Shown in pieces: positions 37,781-45,605 of a stretch of DNA of 45,605 bases. How positions within the stretch are numbered: the first letter of the stretch is position 1; each line of letters opens with the position of its first letter. The translations under genes were made by a program, and so were the position numbers. Origin of the DNA: an uncultured Chlorobiaceae bacterium (GTDB lineage: Bacteria; Bacteroidota; Chlorobiia; Chlorobiales; Chlorobiaceae); the NCBI GenBank assembly GCA_903937835.1, contig CAJAAV010000130.1:1-45605 (forward strand), read 5' to 3'. The notes below the pieces were generated by a model. It saw nothing but the letters and a program-made list of their open reading frames with translations, was not told the origin of the DNA and did no database searches.

Positions 37781-38845
37781 ATGAACAATAAATGGTCTAC
37801 AGGGATTCTCACCATTGGAATGGCGCTCATGTACCAAACGGTATCAGCATACGATCCGGAAACCCTTAACTTGCTTAAGCAGAATATTACAGCATGGAAT
37901 GCAAAGCCTCCAGCAACACCCGGACATGCAATTGATCTCTCCAGGGCACCACTTGAAAATGCCGACCTTTCCACAGCCTTCCTTGTCAAAGCAAATCTCA
38001 ACGGTGCGTTCATGAAAGGCGCAAAACTCAGGGACGCAAACATTCAGGGCGCCAACCTGAGATGGAGTGTGATGGAAAAAGCCGACTTAAGCAGAGCCAA
38101 CATGGCTAACACCAATCTTTTTGAGGCAACTTTAGAAAATGCAAATCTTAAAGGCACGAACCTTAAAGACGCAACATTCATCGAACAGGCAAATCTTTCC
38201 GGAACAACGCTTTCAAACAACACCATACTTCCTTCAGGTGAAAGGGCTACGTCGCGCTGGTGTACAATGCATAACGCAAAATTTGTCAGTGAACCGGAGA
38301 GTGCCTTGCCCACTGGCAATACGTCGCCCTCTGTCGAGCATGCTTCGCCGTATACCTCTGGAACCCGAACCACAGAAATAACCAAAACAGGTAACAGCAA
38401 GCTTCAGACCGCTCTTCCCGATTCAAATTTTGAAGAGGCTTCTCTTGATAATGCAAATATGGAAAACGCTAACCTCATCAATGCCAATTTCCATAAAGCA
38501 GATTTAAAGTCAGCAAGGATGCATGGCGCAAATCTTCAGGGCGCTAACCTTGACCGAGCCTTTCTCAAAGGAGCCGATCTCACCAATACCAACCTGTCAA
38601 ACACAAATCTTTACGGAGCGGTACTCAACGGAGCAAACCTGAGTGGAGCAAATCTGGAAGGTGCATCTCTATTTAATGCTGATCTGGACGGAGCAAGACT
38701 GGATGGAGCTAACTTGAAAGGAGCAAACATAATGGATGCAAATTTCAACAATGCAACACTTTCATCGCTCACCATTTTGCCTTCAGGAGAACACGCAACA
38801 GCACAATGGTCAATAATGAAACAAGCGATATTTGTAACGCCTTAG
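37781..38845 (+). CDS. Pentapeptide-repeat protein, periplasmic
   Basis: A 354-residue protein with a signal peptide (KWSTGILTIGMALMYQTVSA, likely cut near residue 23). Two blocks of A(N/D)LxX pentapeptide repeats (about 50-145 and 215-330) should fold as right-handed quadrilateral beta helices. They are separated by a Ser/Thr/Pro-rich linker of about 60 residues. Each block ends with a closely similar cap, ILPSGERATSRW and ILPSGEHATAQW, followed by a few residues and xAxFV, so the protein arose by internal duplication. Function is unknown; the family includes DNA mimics and envelope proteins. Its 3' end overlaps the convergent small gene by four bases. Confidence 0.88.
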   Translation: MNNKWSTGILTIGMALMYQTVSAYDPETLNLLKQNITAWNAKPPATPGHAIDLSRAPLENADLSTAFLVKANLNGAFMKGAKLRDANIQGANLRWSVMEKADLSRANMANTNLFEATLENANLKGTNLKDATFIEQANLSGTTLSNNTILPSGERATSRWCTMHNAKFVSEPESALPTGNTSPSVEHASPYTSGTRTTEITKTGNSKLQTALPDSNFEEASLDNANMENANLINANFHKADLKSARMHGANLQGANLDRAFLKGADLTNTNLSNTNLYGAVLNGANLSGANLEGASLFNADLDGARLDGANLKGANIMDANFNNATLSSLTILPSGEHATAQWSIMKQAIFVTP

Positions 38846-39126
38846 TTCATATCGGGAAAACGCTTGCGGTAAAATAACTGCTGAAGCAGGTGGACTTTGC
38901 TGATATTCGGATCACTCGCCAGAAGCCTGTTTTGTTTCCCTGTTCTGGTAACAACATCAAGAGTTCCGTCATCATTAACCTTGTCGACTTTCCAGAACTT
39001 GTCCACCACATAGTGATAGGCTTCACCATGTTCAAGAGGATAAACCTGCCTTGCCCTTGGACCCGGGCGGAATGATCTTTTCGGCTTATGGTAAATAATT
39101 TTATCGCCTGCGCTGAACCGTCTCAT
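38842..39126 (-). CDS. Conserved-looking small basic protein
   Basis: 94 residues, basic, with an N-terminal MRRFSAGDKIIYHKPKRSFRPGPRA stretch that reads like a small SH3-like beta domain, then FWKVDKVNDDGTLDVVTRTGK, which is a second beta strand set. No signal peptide. I do not recognise a named family. It starts one base after the stop of the HTH-PAS regulator gene (TAA-T-ATG), so its translation is coupled, and it converges with a four-base overlap on the pentapeptide gene. RNA or nucleic-acid binding is possible from the charge but not shown. Confidence 0.72.
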   Translation of the reverse strand: MRRFSAGDKIIYHKPKRSFRPGPRARQVYPLEHGEAYHYVVDKFWKVDKVNDDGTLDVVTRTGKQNRLLASDPNISKVHLLQQLFYRKRFPDMN

Positions 39127-39127
39127 A

Positions 39128-39859
39128 TTACCGCCCTCTCACGTTACTTAACCAGACATCGTTGTTATAATCAGCCATCAAAAGACTCGACTTCCTTAAA
39201 ATCATGGTATACTCACTCAAATTTGACATCGGTTTACACCTGATATACAGACAAAATTCAACATTCATATAGTTCCCGTCGCCAGTTTTAAATCTGGAAT
39301 GAACGGTTAGAATATCATCATCCTGTCTCTCTATTTTTAACCTGCTCTTCACCATTAGATAATCTTCCGGGTGAATCAATGATGCCAATTCAACTTCTGA
39401 TAACGCGTTTGGTTCATATCCTAAAAACTTTTCAATCGATCCAGTCAAATCAACAATGTATTCTCTATGATCAATAAGGGCATAAGCCTCAATGACTGGC
39501 TTGTAGAGATCAGCCTCCCTGCCAACACTCAAACGAATCTGTCTGAGCAAATTGTCGATATCCATACGGGAGCATGACAACGCCATAACATTGCTCAGCG
39601 GAGCCGATGACCCCTCATTTGAATGACCGTTCAGCAACCATTGAATATCGGCACCATCTTTATTCAGGCGCTCAAGTATCTTTTTGCCGGGCCGACATTT
39701 CCCTTTGAGATAGGGAGTCATCTGCGCCGGATATTTTATACCAACTTTTCTGCAAAAAGAGTTCACCGAACCATGTTTTTTGAGAATATATTCCTTGAGT
39801 CTTTGACTGAACCCAGTGCTTGATGAGATATGTAAATGAGTTTCGTTTGTTGATATCAT
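39128..39859 (-). CDS. HTH-PAS transcriptional regulator
   Basis: 243 residues. N-terminal XRE/CI-repressor-like helix-turn-helix (about 15-75: RLKEYILKKHGSVNSFCRKVGI, KYPAQMTPYLKGKCRPGKKILERL, then IQWLLNG). C-terminal PAS domain (about 120-225: IDHREYIVDLTGSIEKFLGYEPNALSE, LIHPEDY, FKTGDGNYMNVEF). This fits a DNA-binding sensor-regulator. The coupled small gene directly downstream is a likely partner or target. There is no Shine-Dalgarno at the ATG. Confidence 0.82.
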   Translation of the reverse strand: MISTNETHLHISSSTGFSQRLKEYILKKHGSVNSFCRKVGIKYPAQMTPYLKGKCRPGKKILERLNKDGADIQWLLNGHSNEGSSAPLSNVMALSCSRMDIDNLLRQIRLSVGREADLYKPVIEAYALIDHREYIVDLTGSIEKFLGYEPNALSEVELASLIHPEDYLMVKSRLKIERQDDDILTVHSRFKTGDGNYMNVEFCLYIRCKPMSNLSEYTMILRKSSLLMADYNNDVWLSNVRGR

Positions 39860-40079
39860 TGTAACTATTCAAAAACTTTTCAGTCATGCGCCAAATTACC
39901 GGGGCAACCTGCTGCACTAGCCAACAAGACAAAAACGAAGTTCATCGATTTCCGAACGCAGAGCACCACAACCCCACTGTTTTATACGTCGTAAAATATA
40001 CAATTCTTCGTTCTTTATGCAACTATTTTTCAAGCCAGGGTAAAGAGTTAACAATATACTTCACAAAACCACGCATATT

Positions 40080-41993
40080 TCAAATCTGAACCAGCAAGCC
40101 TATCTCAATCACCTGACCTGCAGGAAGGTCATAGTATGCCGTCGCACTGAGAGCATTACGAGCCATCAAGGCAAAAAGTGTTTTCCGCCATGAAACCATT
40201 TTCGACTTAAGCCCCGTAACAATTCTCTCTCGGCTCAGGAAAAAGCTGATAGCCTCCAACCTGAAATGTAACCCCTGATGATTGGCAAGGGAAATGACCT
40301 GACGGATATTCGGGTATTCCAGAAATCCGTATCGCGCAACAACCTTGAAAAAACCGTCACCAAGTTTGGTCACCTCGACTTTGCGATTATTTGGAACCCT
40401 CGGCACCCGTTCCGTACTGAAATGAAACAGAGCTATTTCCGAATGCATTATCTTATTGTGACGAAGGTTATGAAGCATTGCAACGGGCACTAAATCGGGA
40501 TTGGCCGTCAGATAGACCGCCTGACCGTTTACTCGTTGTGGCTGCTGTAATGAGAGACTCTGTATAAACTCTTCAATGGTCAGTGTACGATCCGTGAGCT
40601 GTTGCAACAGGAGGCTGCGTCCCTGTTTCCAGGTAATCATCAGGGTAAACACCATCAGCCCTATAGCCAAAGGAAACCAGGCACCATGAAAAAGCTTGCT
40701 CATGCTTGCCGCAAAAAAGGAAAGATCAATAACCGCAAAAAAGCTGATCAAAACATTGAGGGCAATCTTGTTCCATTTCCAGAGATCGCGTGCTACATAA
40801 TAAAAGAGGATGGTTGAAATCAGCATTGTTGCCGTGACGGCGACACCGTAAGCCGAAGCAAGCTTGCTTGACGAGCCGAAACCAGCCACCAAACCTATAG
40901 TAGCGATCATTAATGTCCAGTTTGCGGCCGGAACATAAATCTGTCCGATATGCTTTGCTGATGTATGTGTCACCGTCAGGCGAGGCATGTACCCAAGCTG
41001 AATTGCTTGCTGAGTCAATGAAAAAACTCCAGTAATCAGCGCTTGAGACGCAATAATGGTGGCTGAGGTTGAAAGCACCACCATAGGAATCATGGCCCAC
41101 GAAGGCACAAGGCCGTAAAACGGATGATGTGACTCCAGGGGAAAGGCAAGAAGCAGTGCACCCTGCCCAAAATAGTTCAGGAGCAATGCAGGAAGCACCA
41201 GCAATACCCAAGTCAACCGGATAGGATGTTTTCCGAAATGCCCCATATCAGCATAGAGCGCTTCGGCTCCCGTAACGGAGAGGAAAACCGCCCCCAAAAC
41301 CATAAAGCCCTGAAGGTGATTGTTCAAAAGAAAGGAAATGCCGTACCATGGCAGAATCGCCTTCAAGATCAGCGGATACTGAACAATTTCAACAAAGCCA
41401 AGGATACCGATAACCACGAACCACACAAAAATAATCGGACCGAAAAGGGCGCCGACTTTTGCTGTTCCATGATGCTGAAACAAAAAAAGAGCGACAAGGA
41501 CTATAATAGTTGCCGGTATAACAAGATCCTTGAATGCCGGGGCGATAATCTGAACCCCTTCGATCGCACTGAGAACTGATATAGCAGGAGTAATCATGCC
41601 ATCACCATAAAGCAATGCTGCTCCAAACAGCCCGATTACAACCAAAAGCCACCGTTCATAACCATTTTTCTTGCTCTGGGTGATGATCAGCGCAGTAAGA
41701 GCAAGAATACCACCTTCACCGTCGTTATCAGCTTTCATGATAAAGGTGAGATACTTCAGGCTGACAATCAGAAGAAGGGACCAGACAAGCAGAGAAAGAA
41801 CACCGAGAACATTGGCTTGTGTGATAGCAATACCATACTCACCATGAAAACACTCCCGAACAGCATAAAGAGGGCTGGTACCTATATCACCGAAAACTAC
41901 CCCAAGAGCAGCAAGAGAGAGCCCCGCAAGCCGCTTCTTGCCAGATTGTCCTGCATGGCGGCTTGAATCGGGTTCTTCCGGACTTTTTGACAT
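40080..41993 (-). CDS. kup: KUP-family potassium uptake protein
   Basis: 637 residues with about 12 membrane segments and a soluble C-terminal tail. Family signatures: LAALGVVFGDIGTSPLYAVRECF at the first membrane segment, DNDGEGGILALTALI, GDGMITPAISVLSAIEG, GAEALYADMGHFGK, ALITGVFSLTQQAIQLGYMPRL. It is a proton-coupled K+ importer in the inner membrane. The start is at the ATG at 41993; residues 1-25 are polar and charged. It is divergent from rlpA with a 438-bp gap. No other K+ gene is beside it. Confidence 0.96.
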   Translation of the reverse strand: MSKSPEEPDSSRHAGQSGKKRLAGLSLAALGVVFGDIGTSPLYAVRECFHGEYGIAITQANVLGVLSLLVWSLLLIVSLKYLTFIMKADNDGEGGILALTALIITQSKKNGYERWLLVVIGLFGAALLYGDGMITPAISVLSAIEGVQIIAPAFKDLVIPATIIVLVALFLFQHHGTAKVGALFGPIIFVWFVVIGILGFVEIVQYPLILKAILPWYGISFLLNNHLQGFMVLGAVFLSVTGAEALYADMGHFGKHPIRLTWVLLVLPALLLNYFGQGALLLAFPLESHHPFYGLVPSWAMIPMVVLSTSATIIASQALITGVFSLTQQAIQLGYMPRLTVTHTSAKHIGQIYVPAANWTLMIATIGLVAGFGSSSKLASAYGVAVTATMLISTILFYYVARDLWKWNKIALNVLISFFAVIDLSFFAASMSKLFHGAWFPLAIGLMVFTLMITWKQGRSLLLQQLTDRTLTIEEFIQSLSLQQPQRVNGQAVYLTANPDLVPVAMLHNLRHNKIMHSEIALFHFSTERVPRVPNNRKVEVTKLGDGFFKVVARYGFLEYPNIRQVISLANHQGLHFRLEAISFFLSRERIVTGLKSKMVSWRKTLFALMARNALSATAYYDLPAGQVIEIGLLVQI

Positions 41994-42431
41994 AATCGAT
42001 TACAGAAAATGAAAATAGTAGAAACGACGTGTTGTATTTCCAATAAAAAATATCAGATAATATAGACAATAAGTTCTAAAACAAAGGAATCAGATAAACG
42101 GCGCAAACCTGGCCCCAGGTGAAAAAACTTAATCATTCCATATCGAATTTTATTCATAAACAAGAATCAATATCCCTTCGATTGACATTGATAGGTCAAA
42201 AAAATAAAAACATACCACCCCGGCCAAAAGCCAATAATCACTGCCGTATTACTTCGTATCTGCCGATAAGCTCTCAAAAAGCAAGGTTTCCAGCAAATTT
42301 TGCCTGTTTTAACATATTTTCTTTATATTGGATCCTTGACGCAACATGAATAGTGTATTAATTTTTATTCATTTTCACCTGTCCCTTTCAAGAGATGACT
42401 GAAAGGCACAGCGGGCTTAAACCCTGAGCGT
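41994..42431. promoter_or_regulatory. Divergent kup / rlpA regulatory region
   Basis: 438 bp between two divergent genes. A palindrome ACCTGGCCCCAGGT lies at 42107-42120, and a TTGACG box at 42336-42341 upstream of rlpA. The last 50 bases before rlpA carry two small hairpins (reported separately). I found no ORF of note. Confidence 0.5.
42384..42428 (+). promoter_or_regulatory. Possible structured 5' leader of rlpA
   Basis: The stem CCTTTCA/TGAAAGG (42384-42390 and 42400-42406, loop AGAGATGAC) is followed by a GGG/CCC hairpin closing CTTAAA, ending just before the rlpA ATG. The position so close to the start could hide or expose it. I cannot match it to a known riboswitch. Confidence 0.35.
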
Positions 42432-42923
42432 ATGAAACATGGAAAACATTTTTTCAACATCTCTTTTATTGCAATCCTGATATTCATTGGCTTGACAGCA
42501 AGCCAGATTGATTCTTATAATTCACTCTATAATTCCGCTGAGGCCGCCAAGCGTGTAGAATCACTCTCAAAAGTGACCACGACAGCAAGGAACAGCAAAC
42601 CTGTTGCTGTTTCAGAAGGCAAAGCCTCCTTTTACTCCGATGAGTTTCATGGCCGCAAGACTGCAAACGGCGAGACATTCAATATGGATAAATTGACAGC
42701 CGCCCATCCTTCCCTGCCATTCGGCACTTGGGTAAAAGTAACCAATCTACGAAACGGAAAAGACGTCATCGTACGCATTAACGACCGGGGGCCCTTTGTC
42801 AAAGGAAGGATCATTGATTTATCAATCAGCGCAGCAAAAAAACTCGGTATTATAAAATCAGGAACTGAGCAAGTAAAACTCGAAGCAATCCAATCGAAAC
42901 CATCGAATGGAATCACCGGTTGA
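42432..42923 (+). CDS. rlpA: RlpA-like double-psi beta-barrel septal lytic transglycosylase
   Basis: 163 residues with an N-terminal membrane/signal segment ([14 protein letters not shown]) and a C-terminal double-psi beta-barrel: [71 protein letters not shown]. This is the RlpA fold, which in some members cleaves naked glycan strands. No SPOR domain follows, so septal targeting must come from elsewhere or is absent. No lipobox Cys is evident. Convergent with dsbD (13 bp between stops). Confidence 0.9.
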   Translation: MKHGKHFFNISFIAILIFIGLTASQIDSYNSLYNSAEAAKRVESLSKVTTTARNSKPVAVSEGKASFYSDEFHGRKTANGETFNMDKLTAAHPSLPFGTWVKVTNLRNGKDVIVRINDRGPFVKGRIIDLSISAAKKLGIIKSGTEQVKLEAIQSKPSNGITG

Positions 42924-42936
42924 TCAAACCGAAAAA

Positions 42937-44817
42937 TCACTTGCCCGTTACAAATTTGCTGACATGATCAAAAAAAGCATGGGCATCAAGAGTCCCCTCG
43001 ATTCTGCTTTCGGGGATCTCTTTGCCTTCGGCATTAAAAAAAATGATTCCGGGTGGCCCAAACAGGCCAAACTGCTTCATTAACGCACGGTCATCATCGG
43101 TATTGGCGGTCACGTCAACCCGCAGCAACGCCATATTTTTTAACTGCCCCATAACTTTCGGATCATGAAAAGTGAACTCGTCCATCTCCTTGCAAGCGAC
43201 GCACCAGCTTGCGTAGAAATCAAGCATAACCGGTTTTTTAGCTGAGCGCAACGCTTGATCCAGCTCACCTGCCGTCTTTATAGGAGTGAAATTGACTCTT
43301 TCCTGCTCTTCTGCGACTCCTGGAGATGAACCATGAATCTGCGAGAGGGGCTTTAGAACATTAGTTCCACCAGAAGCAGCTCCTGCAAGCTCCAAAACAC
43401 CAATAACAAAAAGTACCGACCCAAAGGTTTTCCTGAAACGGAAAGCGATCGTTGGTTTTTCTGGTGATGCATCGAAAAAACCGATAAAAACAGCGCACAG
43501 GATGGCGAATGCCCCCCAGAAAAGCATGAAGACCCACCCTGGCAGAATTGGCGAAACCATCCAGATAGCAACGGCAATCAGCAGGAGCCCAAACACATTT
43601 TTCACACCAATCATCCATGCCCCTGCCTTGGGCAAAAGGCTGCCAGCCGACAAGCCGATAAGCAACAAAGGAACGCTCATCCCCGTAGCCATCGAAAAGA
43701 GTGCCAGACCACCGATCAGAACGTCGCGAGTCTGGCTGATATAAACAAGTGTTCCGGCTAGTGGTGCCGCTACACAAGGGCCGACTATAAGCGCCGATAA
43801 AGAACCCATAAAAAATACCCCGACAAAACGACCACCCTTTAAGTTGCCTGATGCCTTGCCAAGCTTGCTTTGCAGGGAGATGGGCAACTGTAATTGATAA
43901 ACATCAAACATGGAAAGAGAAAGAAGAACGAGAAGCAGAGAAAACATGATCAAGACCCATGGTTTCTGCAAAGCTCCAGCCAGCCCTTCACCTGCAAGCC
44001 CTGCGGCAACACCAAGGGAAGTATAAACCAGCGCCATACCGAGACAATAGGCGAGAGCCATCAAAAAACTGCGGCGGCGAGTCACATCTCCCTCTCCCAC
44101 AATAATTGAAGAGAGAATAGGTACCATCGGCAAAACACAGGGAGTAAAAGACAAAAGCAATCCGAACGCCAGAAATGCAAGGGAGATTTTCCATAAACTT
44201 CCACCAGCAAGCGTGGCTGTTGCCAGAGAGAGATCATTGTGTGGAGCGCTCTCCTTTGAAGAGGTACCTTTAGCCTGTGCCAATGGTGTCGAAGGAGGGT
44301 AAACCTTATCTGCAAGAACCGCACCTGTCCCTGTAGAAGCCCCTGCCTGGTCATCCGCTATCAAAAGTCCCGCAGAACGAATTGGGTCAACTTTGAAGCG
44401 CTTTGTTATCGGTGGATAACAGAGACCGTCCTCAGAACAACCCTGATACCCCACGCTCAGCAAAAACACCCCATCAGCCTTTACAACAGGCACTTCGACA
44501 TCAAGTTTGTCATGATAGATTTCTATCTTCTCGCCAATTGTTGTATCGGTATAGGTGACTCCTTTTGGTAATACAGGAGTCTGCACCTGAGCGTTCCCGC
44601 TTTCGACACCGATGGTAACCTTGTCACGATACAATTTGTACCGCTTTGCAATGTCCCAATGCAGCACCACCGTGCGGTCGCTTTTCAGCTCTGCCTTGAG
44701 CTTGAACGCCTCATCAGGATTTAAATAATCAGCCGCGAAAAGAGTGCCCACTCTGAAACAAAGGAACAGAGCAAGGCAAAAAAAAGCTGCGGTACGCCTG
44801 AGAAAAGAAGCGTTCAT
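42937..44817 (-). CDS. dsbD: Thiol:disulfide interchange protein DsbD
   Basis: About 626 residues, three-part DsbD. N-terminal signal peptide (LRRTAAFFCLALFLCFRVGTLFA), periplasmic alpha domain with the Cys pair in QGCSEDGLCYPP, central eight-or-so membrane segments with Cys in FTPCVLPMVP and GPCVAAP, and a C-terminal thioredoxin domain with YASWCVACKEMDEF. It moves electrons from cytoplasmic thioredoxin across the membrane to periplasmic partners, here probably for cytochrome c maturation. I chose the ATG at 44817 because it precedes the signal peptide; a GTG at 44856 is also in frame. A tiny ORF precedes it, and a membrane protein gene is divergent upstream. Confidence 0.94.
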   Translation of the reverse strand: MNASFLRRTAAFFCLALFLCFRVGTLFAADYLNPDEAFKLKAELKSDRTVVLHWDIAKRYKLYRDKVTIGVESGNAQVQTPVLPKGVTYTDTTIGEKIEIYHDKLDVEVPVVKADGVFLLSVGYQGCSEDGLCYPPITKRFKVDPIRSAGLLIADDQAGASTGTGAVLADKVYPPSTPLAQAKGTSSKESAPHNDLSLATATLAGGSLWKISLAFLAFGLLLSFTPCVLPMVPILSSIIVGEGDVTRRRSFLMALAYCLGMALVYTSLGVAAGLAGEGLAGALQKPWVLIMFSLLLVLLSLSMFDVYQLQLPISLQSKLGKASGNLKGGRFVGVFFMGSLSALIVGPCVAAPLAGTLVYISQTRDVLIGGLALFSMATGMSVPLLLIGLSAGSLLPKAGAWMIGVKNVFGLLLIAVAIWMVSPILPGWVFMLFWGAFAILCAVFIGFFDASPEKPTIAFRFRKTFGSVLFVIGVLELAGAASGGTNVLKPLSQIHGSSPGVAEEQERVNFTPIKTAGELDQALRSAKKPVMLDFYASWCVACKEMDEFTFHDPKVMGQLKNMALLRVDVTANTDDDRALMKQFGLFGPPGIIFFNAEGKEIPESRIEGTLDAHAFFDHVSKFVTGK

Positions 44818-44859
44818 TCTGTTTACATCAAAAAAGTTATTGAATCCTGTCACCACGTA

Positions 44860-44979
44860 CTACGCCTGTTTATGATAAATCTTTCCTCGCTGGTCTACTG
44901 CCAGATATCCCATCCCTGAATCTTCAAGAAAAGCCAGACCGTCGGCCTCTTTCAACATTGCTTTATTACAGCGAGACAT
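44860..44979 (-). CDS. Possible 39-residue small ORF upstream of dsbD
   Basis: The minus strand has ATG at 44977-44979 and TAG at 44860-44862, encoding a product with MLKEADGLAFLEDSGMGYL and AVDQRGKIYHKQA. A weak AAGAAGAG purine run abuts the ATG. It ends just before the alternative GTG start of dsbD. It reads like real protein (mixed polar and hydrophobic, with a GMGYLAVDQRGKIY strand-turn-strand feel), but no family is recognised and it is unproven. Confidence 0.4.
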   Translation of the reverse strand: MSRCNKAMLKEADGLAFLEDSGMGYLAVDQRGKIYHKQA

Positions 44980-45232
44980 CTCTTCTTGCTATATTGTTAA
45001 ATTAAAAGAATTTATCGTTATTATAAGCCATTCTTGACATTATTTATCTTTTCTGTGCACGCAAATAATCGAAGTGAAGATCAACAAATAGTCTTCATTT
45101 CCTGTATAATGATAACCGTTGCTATCACGCACGGTCTCATGGTTTTTTGTCTGGTTAACCGGGGAAGAAAGAGAGGCCGACTATGTACCTCGCAACGGTT
45201 TTAATTTAATAATAAAGTTCAGGTAGTCTATT
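44980..45232. promoter_or_regulatory. Intergenic region before the right-edge membrane gene
   Basis: It holds a TATAAT box at about 45107-45112 without a good -35, and a TTGACA at about 45034-45039 without a properly spaced -10. These are weak promoter candidates for the divergent pair. Nothing else is seen. Confidence 0.35.
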
Positions 45233-45605
45233 ATGGTAGTTGTCCGGCGTCGCTGGTTTGAGACCCCCTGGGAGTTCAGGGAATCTGCTCTTTTTACGGG
45301 AGTTGCACTTTGTTTGGGCTTTGTCATTGAATATGTAACATCGGGAAGCGGCATCGCGCTGCCCCGTTTGCCGATCAATGCTATAGCGCTCTCGATTTTT
45401 GCGGCTCTTGTGCTGAGCATCGGTCTTGGTTTCAGGAGCACTCCCACAGTCAAATGGTTCGGGGGGATTCCTCTCGGGCTTTGCCTTATTGTTGGTATTG
45501 CCGTTCTCTCGCTGGTTGGCGGTATTCTGCCACAGGAAGCTGTTATTTCAGGCTCACTGCCTGCCCGTCTGGGGATACACAAGATCTTTTCAGGCTGGCC
45601 TTTTG
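45233..45605 (+). CDS. Probable cytochrome c biogenesis membrane protein (ResB/CcsA-like), partial
   Basis: Starts at the ATG at 45233 (an AGG lies nine bases before; the in-frame stop TAG at 45224 fixes it) and runs off the right edge with 124 codons. A short cationic start (VVVRRRWFETPWEFRES) is followed by three or so hydrophobic segments (LFTGVALCLGFVIEYV, AIALSIFAALVLSIGLGF, IPLGLCLIVGIAVLSLVGGILPQE). The PWEFRES entry into a first membrane segment and the GILPQE end of a later one fit ResB/CcsA-type cytochrome c maturation proteins of the Bacteroidetes/Chlorobi group as I recall. Divergence from dsbD supports this. The partial length keeps confidence low. Confidence 0.5.
   Translation, partial: MVVVRRRWFETPWEFRESALFTGVALCLGFVIEYVTSGSGIALPRLPINAIALSIFAALVLSIGLGFRSTPTVKWFGGIPLGLCLIVGIAVLSLVGGILPQEAVISGSLPARLGIHKIFSGWPF

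Noticed and set aside
42384-42428. ydaO-type c-di-AMP or GEMM c-di-GMP riboswitch before rlpA
   Set aside because: Some short words look similar but the required conserved core and pairing are absent; left as an unassigned leader.
45181-45582. 133-residue minus-strand ORF at right edge
   Set aside because: Antisense to a convincing membrane-protein start (ATG 45233) and rich in Arg/Pro/Ser typical of shadow frames.

Overview
The window looks like a chromosome segment of a green sulfur bacterium (Chlorobiaceae, Chlorobium/Pelodictyon type). The strongest marker is a 75-residue CsmB chlorosome envelope protein gene at 27694-27921. I can place the genus only loosely. All assignments come from reading translations and motifs; no database search was run.

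Layout. (1) 1-14088, minus strand, is a surface/secretion island. It holds an outer-membrane-barrel-like protein, a 2096-residue multidomain giant (Big_5 Ig-like, EF-hand-like, RTX-like and cohesin/dockerin-like parts), a GT-B glycosyltransferase, and a second giant (at least 1769 residues, with seven delta-60 repeats) that runs off the left edge. A small 85-residue protein lies upstream of them (14550-14807). (2) 15105-23865, minus strand, is housekeeping: tRNA-Val(GAC), clpX, a DUF4404 protein, gltD, gltB and gpmA. (3) 24189-27921 holds a nitronate-monooxygenase-like flavoprotein, a membrane protein, tadA (minus) and csmB with a clear terminator. (4) 28041-36880, plus strand, is the most interesting part: a tightly packed AmgK-like kinase, MurU-like nucleotidyltransferase and NamZ/DUF1343 exo-muramidase-like set, followed by a sodium:solute symporter, a 1271-residue hybrid histidine kinase and a stand-alone receiver. 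(5) 36886-45605 holds an SDR-like NAD(P)-binding protein, a pentapeptide-repeat periplasmic protein, a coupled HTH-PAS regulator and small protein, kup, rlpA, dsbD and the start of a probable cytochrome c biogenesis membrane protein.

How the genes work together. Region 4 can be read as a peptidoglycan-sugar salvage route. The symporter would bring in a MurNAc-containing sugar, a NamZ without a signal peptide would release MurNAc inside the cell, AmgK would make MurNAc-1-phosphate and MurU would make UDP-MurNAc. This is inferred from family membership and from coupled overlaps (ATGA and TGATG). In region 1 the two giants share Big_5 domains and a roughly 200-residue EF-hand-containing module that I do not recognise as a named family. 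They also share a 34-bp identical DNA word, which points to duplication or gene conversion. RlpA and DsbD plus the cytochrome c biogenesis gene at the right end are cell-envelope and redox-maturation functions.
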